A stretch of 44,489 nt of DNA from Candidatus Neomarinimicrobiota bacterium (GTDB lineage Bacteria > Fidelibacterota > SORT01). The DNA lies in assembly GCA_022567655.1 (NCBI GenBank), contig JADFGO010000007.1, positions 1 to 44,489 of the forward strand, in the 5' to 3' direction. Below, one piece after another: positions 33,323 to 42,274 of this stretch. Made by a program: the position numbers and the translations under genes. The notes under the pieces are model-generated. The model did no database searches. It worked only from the letters and a program-made list of their open reading frames with translations, and was not told where the DNA came from. Positions within the stretch are counted from its first letter, which is position 1. Each line of letters starts with the position of its first letter.

Positions 33323-35140
33323 ATGTACAGAGTACAAACTCCATTGTCCGATTCCCGTAAGAATGTTGCGTACCTGACGATCGTTATCGCAATAGGAATA
33401 TTGCTGTGGAGCTTTTATGATTTACAAGTCAAAAGCTATGAATCTTATTTGGCGAGGTCGGAACGTAACAGGGTTCGGCAGGTAACGGTAGAACCCCCGA
33501 GGGGATTAATTTATGACCGCAATGGTATCTTACTCGTGGAAAACCGTCCGTCATATGCGGTATCGGTAATTCCCTGGGAAGCAAACAGGTCTCCGCGAGT
33601 TTACGAATTGTTGTCGGGATATCTCGGATACGATAAGGAATACCTGTTGTCGAGGGTGAAGAAAAATTCAATCGGACAATTTCAACCTGCAAAGGTCAAA
33701 CGTTCGATCAACCTTATCACACTGTCAATCCTCGAAGAGCATTCTATAGAACTGCCCGGGGTCGTATATGGACTTTTCCCCGAGCGGTTTTATCCCACGA
33801 AGGCGGGAATGAGTCACATGCTCGGATATATACGTGAAATCAGTGATGCTGATCTGGAAAGATTTAAAACCAGGGGTTATAAAAAAGGAGACCTTATCGG
33901 CTCAATTGGCTTGGAAAGGTCGTATGAGGAAATTCTAAGAGGTGAGAAAGGTTATGAATATATCCAGGTAGACGCACTTGGCCGCAGGATCAGCAAAATA
34001 GAAACGGCTGAATCCAAATCTCCGATTCCGGGTAATGATCTTCATCTCACGATAGATTTAGGTATGCAACTCGAGGCGGAGAACATTATGCGGGATAAGA
34101 GGGGAGCAATTATATTCCTCGATCCCTCGAACGGAGAAATAATCAGTTTTGTCAGCGCGCCATTTTATTCTCTTGCCACGTTTGCGGGAGCCATAACACC
34201 CGAAGTCTGGAATGCTTTACAAAATGATGAATCTGATCCCTTATTTAACCGCGCAACAATGAGTAAATATCCGCCCGGATCGACGTTCAAATTGATTGCG
34301 GCAGCCGCGGCGATTGATAACGGCATTATAGATAGAAACTGGACAGTCAATTGTCCCGGATACTATAAACTCGGCAGAAGAATCTTTAAGTGCAATAAGT
34401 TCTCCGGTCATGGAAAAATCAGTGTGGTCGAAGCTATTGGACAATCATGTAACGTCTTTTTTTACAATCTGATGTTTGAAATTGGTCTGGAAAAATGGTA
34501 TGAACAAAGTAAGATATTTCAATTCGACAGTAAAACCCATATTGACATCACGGAAGAAAATAGTGGGATGATTCCCGACAAATCACTCCTTGACAATAAA
34601 TACGGGGAGGGTAAATGGCAGGAGGGTCACTTGCTCAACCTTGTTCTTGGGCAGGGCGACCTTCTGGTGACTCCAATACAGATGGTAAACCTGATGTCCA
34701 TTATAAGGAACGAGGGGAAATACTATAATCCTCATTTTGCAAAAAAATATTATAGCGCTAATCAGGAAATTCGTTCCTTTTTTGATATTGAATATCATGA
34801 AAAAGTGATAAGCGCGGATATTTCAAGTGAAACCTGGAAGATATTGAAGGAAGGAATGAACTATGTAATGCAAGGGGAGAGAGGTACGGGCAGGTTCTCC
34901 AATCTGCCGGAGTTGGACATATATGCAAAGACCGGTACTGCTCAAAATCCTCATGGCGATGATCACGCCTGGTTTGTGGGCTTTGTTGAAGATGATCGAA
35001 ATCCCTTGGCATTTGCGATTATCGTTGAAAACGGCGGATCCGGAGGCGCGACAGCAGCGCCCATAGGGAAGAAATTGATAAAAAAATATTATGATTCATT
35101 CGCGTCTAATTTCGCACTCGAATCGCATACGGAAGAATGA
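33323..35140 (+). CDS. mrdA: Penicillin-binding protein 2 (elongation transpeptidase)
   Basis: PBP2 cross-links side-wall peptidoglycan together with RodA. The 605-residue protein has an N-terminal membrane anchor (VAYLTIVIAIGILLWSF), a pedestal domain (EPPRGLIYDRNGILLVENRPSY), and a transpeptidase domain. The three catalytic motifs are complete: STFK with Ser320 in PPGSTFKL, SCN at 375-377, and KTGT starting at Lys536. It directly follows mreD and overlaps rodA by 4 bp. It is the expected target of mecillinam-type beta-lactams. Confidence 0.96.
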   Translation: MYRVQTPLSDSRKNVAYLTIVIAIGILLWSFYDLQVKSYESYLARSERNRVRQVTVEPPRGLIYDRNGILLVENRPSYAVSVIPWEANRSPRVYELLSGYLGYDKEYLLSRVKKNSIGQFQPAKVKRSINLITLSILEEHSIELPGVVYGLFPERFYPTKAGMSHMLGYIREISDADLERFKTRGYKKGDLIGSIGLERSYEEILRGEKGYEYIQVDALGRRISKIETAESKSPIPGNDLHLTIDLGMQLEAENIMRDKRGAIIFLDPSNGEIISFVSAPFYSLATFAGAITPEVWNALQNDESDPLFNRATMSKYPPGSTFKLIAAAAAIDNGIIDRNWTVNCPGYYKLGRRIFKCNKFSGHGKISVVEAIGQSCNVFFYNLMFEIGLEKWYEQSKIFQFDSKTHIDITEENSGMIPDKSLLDNKYGEGKWQEGHLLNLVLGQGDLLVTPIQMVNLMSIIRNEGKYYNPHFAKKYYSANQEIRSFFDIEYHEKVISADISSETWKILKEGMNYVMQGERGTGRFSNLPELDIYAKTGTAQNPHGDDHAWFVGFVEDDRNPLAFAIIVENGGSGGATAAPIGKKLIKKYYDSFASNFALESHTEE

Positions 35141-36369
35141 TAATGACCGCCGGTCAATACATAATCTCAAAACTCATTTCTCTCGATTGGTTGATATTAA
35201 GCGTGATTGTTATTCTAATATTTCTGGGCATACTTGCCATAAACAGCGCGACGGTAGAAACTACTACGGAGTCGTTTCAAAATAACTTCCAGCGACAGAT
35301 AATTTGGAGTATCATAGGAATTTTCCTGTTATTTTCGGTGAGTATGCTGAATTTCAGGTGGATATATGCTGTAGCATACTTACTTCTCCTTGGAGGTGTA
35401 TTATTCCTGCTGTTGACATACGTACCTGCCATATCCGGGAGCTCCAGAAGATGGATTTGGTTAGGAGGAATAACCGTTCAGCCATCGGAGTTCATGAAAA
35501 TATTCTTAATTATCGGTCTGGCTCGACTGTTAACCGATAACATTAAAAATTTGAAAAAGGCAAAGGGTTTGATATTGCCGTTTTTTATTACCGCGTTTGT
35601 TACCCTGGTCGTTCTCCGTCAGCCCGATCTCGGAACGGCAATGGTGTTTCCGGCTATCCTTTTTCCGATGTTGTACTGGGCAGGGGTTCCCACTATGACA
35701 TTGTTCGTAATCATTGCTCCCCTAATAAGCCTTATAAGCGCCTTCAACCTGATTTCATTTGTTCTCTGGATAGGTGCTTTACTTTTACTGCTCTGGTTTT
35801 CGAGAAAATCTCTCAGGTTCATTGTTATAATGTTCGTTATAAATGTTTCGGTCGGTTTAGTTACTCCGCTAACGTGGAATAATTTAAAACCTTACCAACA
35901 GCAGAGAATTTTGACCTACGTAAACAGACAGCTCGACCCGAGAGGATCAGGGTATCAGGTACTTCAGTCAAAAGTCGCTATCGGTTCCGGAGGGATTTAC
36001 GGGAAGGGTCTCGGAGACGGCACTCAAACTCAACTGAAATTTTTACCGGAACAGCATACTGATTTCATTATCTCACTTATCGGTGAGGAACTTGGATTTA
36101 TTGGAGTTTCAGTGATACTCGTCCTTTTCATGTTGTTATTGTTCAGAATGATAAATATTGCATCCAATACAAAAAATCTTTTTGAAAGTCTCATCCTTTT
36201 GGGAGGAGCGGCGATGTTGCTGTTTCAGGTATTTATAAATATTGGGATGACAACAGGGATAGTACCGGTGACAGGATTGCCTTTGCCCTTTATCAGCTAC
36301 GGTGGTTCTTCATTGATCGCTCTGATGTTATTGATGGGAATGGTCCAGATAGGAAATTTTGAGACGTGA
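35137..36369 (+). CDS. rodA: Peptidoglycan glycosyltransferase RodA
   Basis: RodA is the SEDS-family glycosyltransferase that polymerises lipid II with PBP2. The 410-residue protein has around ten membrane segments. Family motifs are visible: GSSRRWIWLGGITVQPSEFMKI, RQPDLGTAMVF with the catalytic-region Asp, GSGGIYGKGLGDGTQ, LPEQHTDFI, and the C-terminal GLPLPFISYGGSS. It overlaps mrdA by 4 bp; a second ATG two codons downstream is also possible. This ends the shape operon; 124 bp with a promoter candidate follow. Confidence 0.96.
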   Translation: MIMTAGQYIISKLISLDWLILSVIVILIFLGILAINSATVETTTESFQNNFQRQIIWSIIGIFLLFSVSMLNFRWIYAVAYLLLLGGVLFLLLTYVPAISGSSRRWIWLGGITVQPSEFMKIFLIIGLARLLTDNIKNLKKAKGLILPFFITAFVTLVVLRQPDLGTAMVFPAILFPMLYWAGVPTMTLFVIIAPLISLISAFNLISFVLWIGALLLLLWFSRKSLRFIVIMFVINVSVGLVTPLTWNNLKPYQQQRILTYVNRQLDPRGSGYQVLQSKVAIGSGGIYGKGLGDGTQTQLKFLPEQHTDFIISLIGEELGFIGVSVILVLFMLLLFRMINIASNTKNLFESLILLGGAAMLLFQVFINIGMTTGIVPVTGLPLPFISYGGSSLIALMLLMGMVQIGNFET

Positions 36370-36432
36370 GAAAATCAGTATTTTTTTATCCAATCACTCC
36401 AACTCGACGGAAAATCTATCTGAACATAGAAG

Positions 36433-36461
36433 TTGCATAAGTTGTGCCGATTTTTTAAATT
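36433..36461 (+). promoter_or_regulatory. Candidate promoter for the envelope gene cluster
   Basis: TTGCAT (36433-36438) and TAAATT (36456-36461) are 17 bases apart, in the 124-bp gap after rodA, with a leader of about 26 bases to the ATG at 36494. The -35 is the same TTGCAT seen before smpB and the thioredoxin gene. Confidence 0.4.
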
Positions 36462-36493
36462 ATAACTTCATGATAGATATCCGAAGAGTGAGA

Positions 36494-37186
36494 ATGAAAA
36501 TATACTTGATACCTATAGCCATTTGTCTGACGATATTCAGCGCCTGCGGAGGAGGGCAAGCTGCAAGGACACCCGGCTCAACCGGTCAATCGAGCGGACC
36601 AAACAACGACAGTGAGATAAGTTCACTGAAGCGGGCAGTTCATTCGATAGATTCTACTCTTACGAGCGAAGCCGGAAAGATCAAAAACCTGAATACTGCT
36701 GTAACGGACATAGGAAACAAAATTGAGGAATTCGATTTAAGACTTCTTAGGATGGAATCTATGATGGCTGTGGGGAATATGATGAACAGCGTAAACCCGA
36801 GAGTACCTTTGAACGCGGTAGATTATTTAAACGAGTACCAGAAAGCTATGGAATTCTTTAACTACGCCAATTACAGCGAGGCACTGGATATCTTCGAGAA
36901 ACTTCTTGGATCGAATCCGCACAGCGAGCTTGCCGATAACTCCCAGTATTGGATAGGCGAATGTTATTACGGAAATAAGGAATATGAGAGAGCGATACTC
37001 GAATTTGAAAAAGTCTTCACGTTCCCTAACAACAACAAAATGGAGGCAGCGCAGCTGAAATTGGGAATCTGCTATCTCAGATTAAACGATAAAAAAAGGG
37101 CGCAGGAAGAGTTTTCGCGGCTGGTGAATTTATATCCGGGAAGCGAATATCTTCCCATTGCCAGTAAACTTCTTAATAGGTTATAA
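36494..37186 (+). CDS. CpoB/YbgF-like TPR lipoprotein
   Basis: A 230-residue protein. ATG 36494 is chosen because it begins a lipoprotein signal (MKIYLIPIAICLTIFSAC, lipid-modified Cys in FSAC); a longer frame from 36359 would add 45 residues and bury the signal. A coiled coil (about 40-90, SLKRAVHSIDSTL...KIKNLNTAVTDIGNKI) is followed by three TPRs typical of CpoB (SEALDIFEKLLGSNPHSELADNSQYWIGECYY, then EYERAILEFEKVF, then AQEEFSRLVNLYPGSEY). In E. coli CpoB links Tol-Pal to peptidoglycan synthesis; here it follows rodA instead of pal. Unlike E. coli CpoB it seems to be lipid-anchored. Confidence 0.85.
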   Translation: MKIYLIPIAICLTIFSACGGGQAARTPGSTGQSSGPNNDSEISSLKRAVHSIDSTLTSEAGKIKNLNTAVTDIGNKIEEFDLRLLRMESMMAVGNMMNSVNPRVPLNAVDYLNEYQKAMEFFNYANYSEALDIFEKLLGSNPHSELADNSQYWIGECYYGNKEYERAILEFEKVFTFPNNNKMEAAQLKLGICYLRLNDKKRAQEEFSRLVNLYPGSEYLPIASKLLNRL

Positions 37187-37206
37187 GGCTTTATCAGTAG
37201 ATCATT

Positions 37207-38061
37207 TTGAAAGTATTTTTAATTTCTCCTGAAATAACACCGTTCGCCGAGACCGGTATCACCGGGCAATTCTCGAGGAATTATCCCGTTCAGCTTCAAG
37301 AAGCGAAGCATGACATAAGATTGATAATGCCTAAATATCCTTTCATCAGCGACAGAAAATACACGCTGAGGGAGGTTATTCGCCTGAGAGAAATCCCTGT
37401 CGAATGGAATTCAGATTCCAGAATCGCGAGTATTAAATCGGGATTCGTTCCTGATTCTAAGGTACAGGTATATTTCCTTGGTGAGGAGAATTTTTTCGTT
37501 TCTGTGGACGAAAGGATTTATAAAGCGAAAGGATCGCGGAAAGCTTTAGAAGATACTGACATCAGGTTTGCATTCTTCAGTAAGGCGTCGCTTGAAAGTC
37601 TGAAATTTCTGCACTGGCAGCCTGATATAATTCACTGCTGCGGATGGTCAACCGCTTTCGTTCCTATAATGCTGAAAACCATATTCAAAGACGACCCCTT
37701 TTACAAGGATATTAAGGTGGTCTTTAACTTATTTTCATCGAAGGAAGTTTCCTTATTCTCTGAAAACTCCCTTAATCTTGCAAAAATTGAAACCGGAACT
37801 GAAGATGATAATTTGTTAGTATTTGATAAAAAGAGGAATTTCAGTCCAATACTTGCCGGTTTGAGCTACTCTGATTACGTGATTACCCTGTCTTCAGGGG
37901 GTTCGGATCCTGCCAAGGAGCTCAAATCCAACCCTATCTTCGCTAAAGCTATCAAAGATAAGAAAGATAAGTATAAGACTATTACGATGCGGTCTGATTC
38001 TGTCGAAGCATATGAAAAAATCACCGCGTCTATCCTTGATGTTTACAATAGCCTTGTCTGA
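37207..38061 (+). CDS. Stand-alone glycogen/starch-synthase N-terminal (GT5) domain protein
   Basis: The 284-residue protein resembles only the N-terminal GT5 half of glycogen synthase (KVFLISPEITPFAETG...); the C-terminal GT1 half that binds ADP-glucose is absent. The KxGGL substrate loop is changed (AETGITGQ), and HDW becomes CGW in IIHCCGWSTAFVP, so glycogen synthesis is unlikely. Bacteroidetes encode similar short GlgA-like proteins with an EVIRLSG-type segment matching EVIRLREIPVEW here; to my recollection they often sit beside a DUF4270 lipoprotein gene. The start is TTG 37207 with no clear ribosome site. The next gene encodes such a lipoprotein. Function unknown. Confidence 0.8.
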   Translation: MKVFLISPEITPFAETGITGQFSRNYPVQLQEAKHDIRLIMPKYPFISDRKYTLREVIRLREIPVEWNSDSRIASIKSGFVPDSKVQVYFLGEENFFVSVDERIYKAKGSRKALEDTDIRFAFFSKASLESLKFLHWQPDIIHCCGWSTAFVPIMLKTIFKDDPFYKDIKVVFNLFSSKEVSLFSENSLNLAKIETGTEDDNLLVFDKKRNFSPILAGLSYSDYVITLSSGGSDPAKELKSNPIFAKAIKDKKDKYKTITMRSDSVEAYEKITASILDVYNSLV

Positions 38062-38091
38062 AAATATACGTTTATTCGCACTGAAATCTCA

Positions 38092-39357
38092 TTGAAATCC
38101 ATTTTGTCAAACCGGAACAGGCGGTCGTACAACGTAAAAGTATTTGTAAAGTTTGTGCTAATTAACCTCATCTTTATATCGTGTGACACCACGGATTACG
38201 TTAATGATCTTGGAAGTGTCATATCCCCCGTAGATCAAGCGAAATACCAAAATATATTGCACTCATCCATATCGGACACTGCCGTAAGAGTTCAATCCGA
38301 ATGGGGTAGTTCCCAAAGGTTATTAGCGGGCACTTTTGATGATTACGAAACATTGTCGGTGCTCAAATTCAACGACTTCAGTGATTTACCGGATACAGTC
38401 AGAGACAATATATCGGCTATCTTATTGGAGTTAACTCTATCGAACACAATTGGAGATTCGTCCACCGGAACTATCGACCTGTTTTTATACGAAAACAACA
38501 TGGATTGGGAGGAAGATAATCTGAAATTAAAATCGTTTAATGATTTCATCTCTTCATCGGTTGACTCAATTAGCAGCGCGACCGTTGCATGGGGATCGTT
38601 CGATTTAGTTTCTAATAAGATCACATTTGATATCCCGATTGAACTCGCTGAAAGTTGGATGGATAGCTCTGCCACCAACGGAGTCATTCTCACTGCCTCC
38701 GCATCCGGATTTATTCCTTCGTTTCACTCGAGGTATAGCACTGATATTTCCTTACTGCCCGCATTACAGGTAACCCACATGGAAGAAGGAGATACCTCCA
38801 GCACTACCACTCGAATTATTGCATCGGCGGACGGATACGTGTTGAACATGCTATCGGATTTACCTGATTCAGAACCTGATAAGATATTAATAGGGGGAGG
38901 CGCCGCATATAGAAGTATGGTGATGATCGATTCAAGCATGATAAATTCTATTCCGGTTAATGCTTCAATAGTAGAAGCGAATTTAACTTTGACTATTGAC
39001 CGCCAAAGTTCACTGCTGCCTTTTTCAAATAGTGCGGTTAATGGAATCGGTATCAGTTTATTGTTTAGTTTTGTTGATTCGACGGGAGGAACGGATTCCC
39101 TGTTCGTCATCGATAAAACTAACTTCGACCTGGTCGCTCTACCAATCGACGGAGATGAAATGACACTTGACCTGACCGGTATAATACAGCAGTGGGTGGC
39201 TGGAACCAGAGAAAATCTTGGTATTGCTTTAGGGAGTAATTCCGAGAGCAGTCAGATATTCAGGATTTCTTTGTATGGCCAGAACAGCAGCGTGAGCGAG
39301 AGTATGAAACCCAATATTGACATTTATTATGTGAACTCTCCGGAGGATTCTGATTGA
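38092..39357 (+). CDS. DUF4270/DNRLRE-like surface lipoprotein
   Basis: The 421-residue protein has a basic start, then a lipoprotein signal (FVLINLIFISC, Cys at about residue 30). Two similar beta-sandwich modules follow. Each ends with a W-x-G/S...NG/NLG pattern and a closing P-x-L/N-[IV] strand: AESWMDSSATNGVILTASA...LPALQVTH, and QQWVAGTRENLGIALGSN...KPNIDIYY. This pattern is seen in DNRLRE/CBM96-like and DUF4270 proteins. LLAGTFDDYETLSVLKF fits the DUF4270 opening. The start is TTG 38092; a TTG 12 bases later is an alternative. The next gene overlaps its stop by 4 bp, so both products are likely made together at the outer membrane. Confidence 0.75.
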   Translation: MKSILSNRNRRSYNVKVFVKFVLINLIFISCDTTDYVNDLGSVISPVDQAKYQNILHSSISDTAVRVQSEWGSSQRLLAGTFDDYETLSVLKFNDFSDLPDTVRDNISAILLELTLSNTIGDSSTGTIDLFLYENNMDWEEDNLKLKSFNDFISSSVDSISSATVAWGSFDLVSNKITFDIPIELAESWMDSSATNGVILTASASGFIPSFHSRYSTDISLLPALQVTHMEEGDTSSTTTRIIASADGYVLNMLSDLPDSEPDKILIGGGAAYRSMVMIDSSMINSIPVNASIVEANLTLTIDRQSSLLPFSNSAVNGIGISLLFSFVDSTGGTDSLFVIDKTNFDLVALPIDGDEMTLDLTGIIQQWVAGTRENLGIALGSNSESSQIFRISLYGQNSSVSESMKPNIDIYYVNSPEDSD

Positions 39358-40535
39358 AAATTAAACCGTCCCTGCTATTATTGTTCGTAATACTTCTTGC
39401 AGACTCGAACGTCGAGGCTGGAAGCTTATACGGCAAATTTGGTGTCGGGGAGAGACAGTACATCAGTTCAGCCCGTTCCATCGGTATGGGTGGAATAAAC
39501 CTCTCGATAAAAGACCGACATACGATGAGCAGGTGGAATCCTGCTCTTTGGGCATTCGTTTCACCGGTCAGGATAAATTTGCTGAGTACGACAAATTATA
39601 ATGCTGTGGACGGCGGGAATTCAGGCACTTTTACCGATTTTTCCGGATTCGGTATGGTACTGCCGATGGGATCAAAAATTAGTGTAGGGGGAGGGGTATA
39701 TCCCATTTCAAACTCGAATTATGAATTAGTTCGAGCTGGAATAGTCAATGATGAGCCATGGGAGTTGACCATTAAAGGAAGAGGCGGCATAAACGGCTTC
39801 GGTCTTGGTTTTGGATATAAGTTCAATGATGACTTTTCGATAGGGCTTAAAAACGATTGGGTATTCGGTAACAAAACAGAAGAATGGAAAACAATATTTG
39901 AAAATACTTCATTCAATGACGCCGAATTCACGAGGTTGACTTCTTTTGACGGTACTCTATGGACTCTTGGAATTTTTAACTCCCGTGGGAAGTTTAATTT
40001 TGCTGCCTCAGCGTCAATCCCTTTCGAATTTGATATTAAGAAGGAGATCGAATTAGCTCATTCTGAAAATTCGAAAGACCCTGCAAAGAATATCGACTTT
40101 CCCGCCGAGTGGAGGTTCGGCATTAGCTATGATCCCGGTGAAAATTACGTTGCGGGAATTGATTATCAGTTTAGCGATTGGAAATCATTAGAGAATGATT
40201 TTGATGGTAATTTTGGGAGAGCGTATGATATATTCGGTGGAATTGAACGCAAATCAAGCCCAGCAGCGGAATCATTTCTGAAACGAATCGCTTTAAGGGC
40301 GGGGCTTGGATATCGTCAGCTCTATGTCAGGAGCTTGAGCGGCAGTAGGATAGTTGAGACTTCAGGTTCCACAGGTTTTGGGATACCGATGCACGGTGGT
40401 AAAGAATTTATCGATATTGGAGTCTCTTTTGTTCTCAGAAAGACTGGAGCGGCAAGTGATTTAAAGGAGAACAGCGTATCGATAGTATTGGGATATTCAG
40501 CCGGTGAACTCTGGTTTGTACGCAGAAAGAGATAA
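39354..40535 (+). CDS. Outer-membrane beta-barrel protein (PorV/FadL-like)
   Basis: The 393-residue protein has a signal peptide (MKIKPSLLLLFVILLADSNVEA), a conserved opening seen in FCB-group barrels (YISSARSIGMGGINLSIKD, then NPALWAF), and alternating polar/apolar strands rich in Gly and aromatic residues. GFGLGFGYKFNDDFSIGLK and AGIDYQFSDWKSLEND are typical barrel strands with short turns. The C-terminal strand ends in aromatics (ELWFVRRKR), slightly different from the usual terminal Phe. PorV/FadL-like barrels serve in transport or in anchoring secreted lipoproteins. The TTG start overlaps the lipoprotein gene stop (TTGA), implying a linked pair. Confidence 0.82.
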   Translation: MKIKPSLLLLFVILLADSNVEAGSLYGKFGVGERQYISSARSIGMGGINLSIKDRHTMSRWNPALWAFVSPVRINLLSTTNYNAVDGGNSGTFTDFSGFGMVLPMGSKISVGGGVYPISNSNYELVRAGIVNDEPWELTIKGRGGINGFGLGFGYKFNDDFSIGLKNDWVFGNKTEEWKTIFENTSFNDAEFTRLTSFDGTLWTLGIFNSRGKFNFAASASIPFEFDIKKEIELAHSENSKDPAKNIDFPAEWRFGISYDPGENYVAGIDYQFSDWKSLENDFDGNFGRAYDIFGGIERKSSPAAESFLKRIALRAGLGYRQLYVRSLSGSRIVETSGSTGFGIPMHGGKEFIDIGVSFVLRKTGAASDLKENSVSIVLGYSAGELWFVRRKR

Positions 40536-40563
40536 TTTATTAAATAACAATAAGGAGTAATTA

Positions 40564-41841
40564 ATGACACTTTTGGTTAACCTCGTTAAACGTTACGGCA
40601 TCATGGGATTATTAGGCATTACTTTTTCATATATGGTAATCTCCGGCTGTGCTTCTCAATCAGGCTCAACGAGCGATGAGCTGTCAGCGGCGGAAAAGGC
40701 GAGGCTCGATTCTCTTGCCAGGGTCGCCGACAGGCAGTGCAAAATTTATCTTTCGACCGCATTCGAATATTTTAAAAACAAAGATTATGAAGGCTCGCTA
40801 AGAAATTACACTAAGATGGTGAACAGCGGATGTACAGAAAAGTACGGTGACAGGGTTTGGGTTTTCCTCGGAAACTCATATAGAGAAATGGATAAGCCCG
40901 ACAGCGCAATGTGGGCATTTGACAAAGGACTTTCGGAGGATCCCGACAACATTTCTCTGCATGAAAACGTAGCTTTTATGTTTCAACTTTCCGGTGATAA
41001 CGATAAGGTCATCGCGGAATATGAAACGATTGCCGCTTTGGATTCGTCAAACATTGCTCGCTGGAGAAAGCTGCATGATCTCTATTTCAGAGTTGCGGAG
41101 TATGAAAAGGATCTCGGCGTATTAAAAAAGATAATCAAGATGGACCCGGAAGATATCATAGCAAAAAATGACCTCGTCACGGTTATGAAATTCTTGGGGG
41201 AGGATCCGACGGAGCTGCTGGAAGAGAGACATCTGAACAATCCTGACAACCCGGAGTTTTTGCTTGAATATGCAAATACGATTTATCAAGCGGCGGATTA
41301 TGAAAAAGCTATTCCGCTTTATGAAAAACTGCTCTCTCTTGAACCTGATCATTTTTTGGCTCTTGACCGGATAGCGACGAGCTATAAAAACCTCGATAAC
41401 ACGGATAAGGCGCTCTCTTCTCTAAAGAGACTGCTGAAGTTAAGACCCAATGATAAAACGGTGGTATATGATATTACGGATCTGTACAAGCAAGCCGGTG
41501 AGCTCAAAACCGCATATTCCTGGGCAAATAAGACCATAAATACAAAACCTAAGGATGGACGCGGGTTTTACATACGAGGTTTGGTTCTTGAAGCGGCTGC
41601 CAATAATTGTCAGAATGAACGCGGAGCTAAAGTACCGTCTATATATGATAAGCTTGTCTTCGAAGTAGCTCTCGACGACGTTAAAGAAAGTGTCGCGCTT
41701 GGATATACTGCGGCGCGCAGCAGGATTCAGTTTTTAGAACAACAGGCTCCGTCAAAAGGCGACATTTTTATGCACCCTGAAAAATTTCAGCCTGAAGGTG
41801 ATTGTTATAAATGGATAAAGAGGAAAGTAAAAAGAAAATAG
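40564..41841 (+). CDS. TPR lipoprotein
   Basis: The 425-residue protein has a lipoprotein signal (IMGLLGITFSYMVISGC) and about eight TPR-like helical pairs (YEGSLRNYTKMVN, PDSAMWAFDKGLSEDPDN, EKAIPLYEKLLSLEPDHFLALDRIA, DKALSSLKRLLKLRPND and others). A distinct C-terminal segment holds several Cys ([20 protein letters not shown]). AAGGAG is 6 bases before the ATG. It probably acts as a scaffold at the periplasmic face of the envelope. Its last 31 bp overlap the rpiB start in another frame. Similar TPR lipoproteins occur in FCB relatives; function unknown. Confidence 0.85.
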   Translation: MTLLVNLVKRYGIMGLLGITFSYMVISGCASQSGSTSDELSAAEKARLDSLARVADRQCKIYLSTAFEYFKNKDYEGSLRNYTKMVNSGCTEKYGDRVWVFLGNSYREMDKPDSAMWAFDKGLSEDPDNISLHENVAFMFQLSGDNDKVIAEYETIAALDSSNIARWRKLHDLYFRVAEYEKDLGVLKKIIKMDPEDIIAKNDLVTVMKFLGEDPTELLEERHLNNPDNPEFLLEYANTIYQAADYEKAIPLYEKLLSLEPDHFLALDRIATSYKNLDNTDKALSSLKRLLKLRPNDKTVVYDITDLYKQAGELKTAYSWANKTINTKPKDGRGFYIRGLVLEAAANNCQNERGAKVPSIYDKLVFEVALDDVKESVALGYTAARSRIQFLEQQAPSKGDIFMHPEKFQPEGDCYKWIKRKVKRK

Positions 41842-42272
41842 CGCTCGGCGCTGACCACGCCGGTTATGAGCTAAAAGAGAAAATCGCCGATTATCTTAAG
41901 AAAAAAGGTTACGAGGTCATAGATTTCGGAACCTACTCAAACGAGTCCACTGATTATCCTGATTTAGCGTTGAAGACCGCGAAATCGGTTTCTGAGAAAG
42001 AATCCGATGAAGGAATTCTCGTCTGTGGTACCGGGATCGGGATGAGCATCGTGGCGAATAAGCTGCCGGGTGTACGTGCGGCTCTTTGTAACTCAACAGA
42101 AACGGCGAAACTCGCCAGGGAGCATAATCACGCAAATCTTCTTTGTCTTGGTGCTCGTGTAGAGAGGTCGGAATCTGTTGAAGACATAATAGATGCGTGG
42201 TTGTCAGCTGAGTTCGTGCATGGAAGACACGATCGGCGGGTTCAGAAGATTCATACGCTTACCGGAATATAA
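41811..42272 (+). CDS. rpiB: Ribose-5-phosphate isomerase B
   Basis: RpiB interconverts ribose 5-phosphate and ribulose 5-phosphate. The 153-residue protein has the N-terminal [12 protein letters not shown], the catalytic Cys in [11 protein letters not shown], and the [13 protein letters not shown] segment with substrate-binding residues. [13 protein letters not shown] fits the family. ATG 41811 gives the normal N-terminus with a short charged tail and overlaps the TPR gene by 31 bp. GlyA begins 2 bp after its stop, an rpiB-glyA pairing seen in many bacteria. Confidence 0.95.
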   Translation: MDKEESKKKIALGADHAGYELKEKIADYLKKKGYEVIDFGTYSNESTDYPDLALKTAKSVSEKESDEGILVCGTGIGMSIVANKLPGVRAALCNSTETAKLAREHNHANLLCLGARVERSESVEDIIDAWLSAEFVHGRHDRRVQKIHTLTGI

Positions 42273-42274
42273 AT

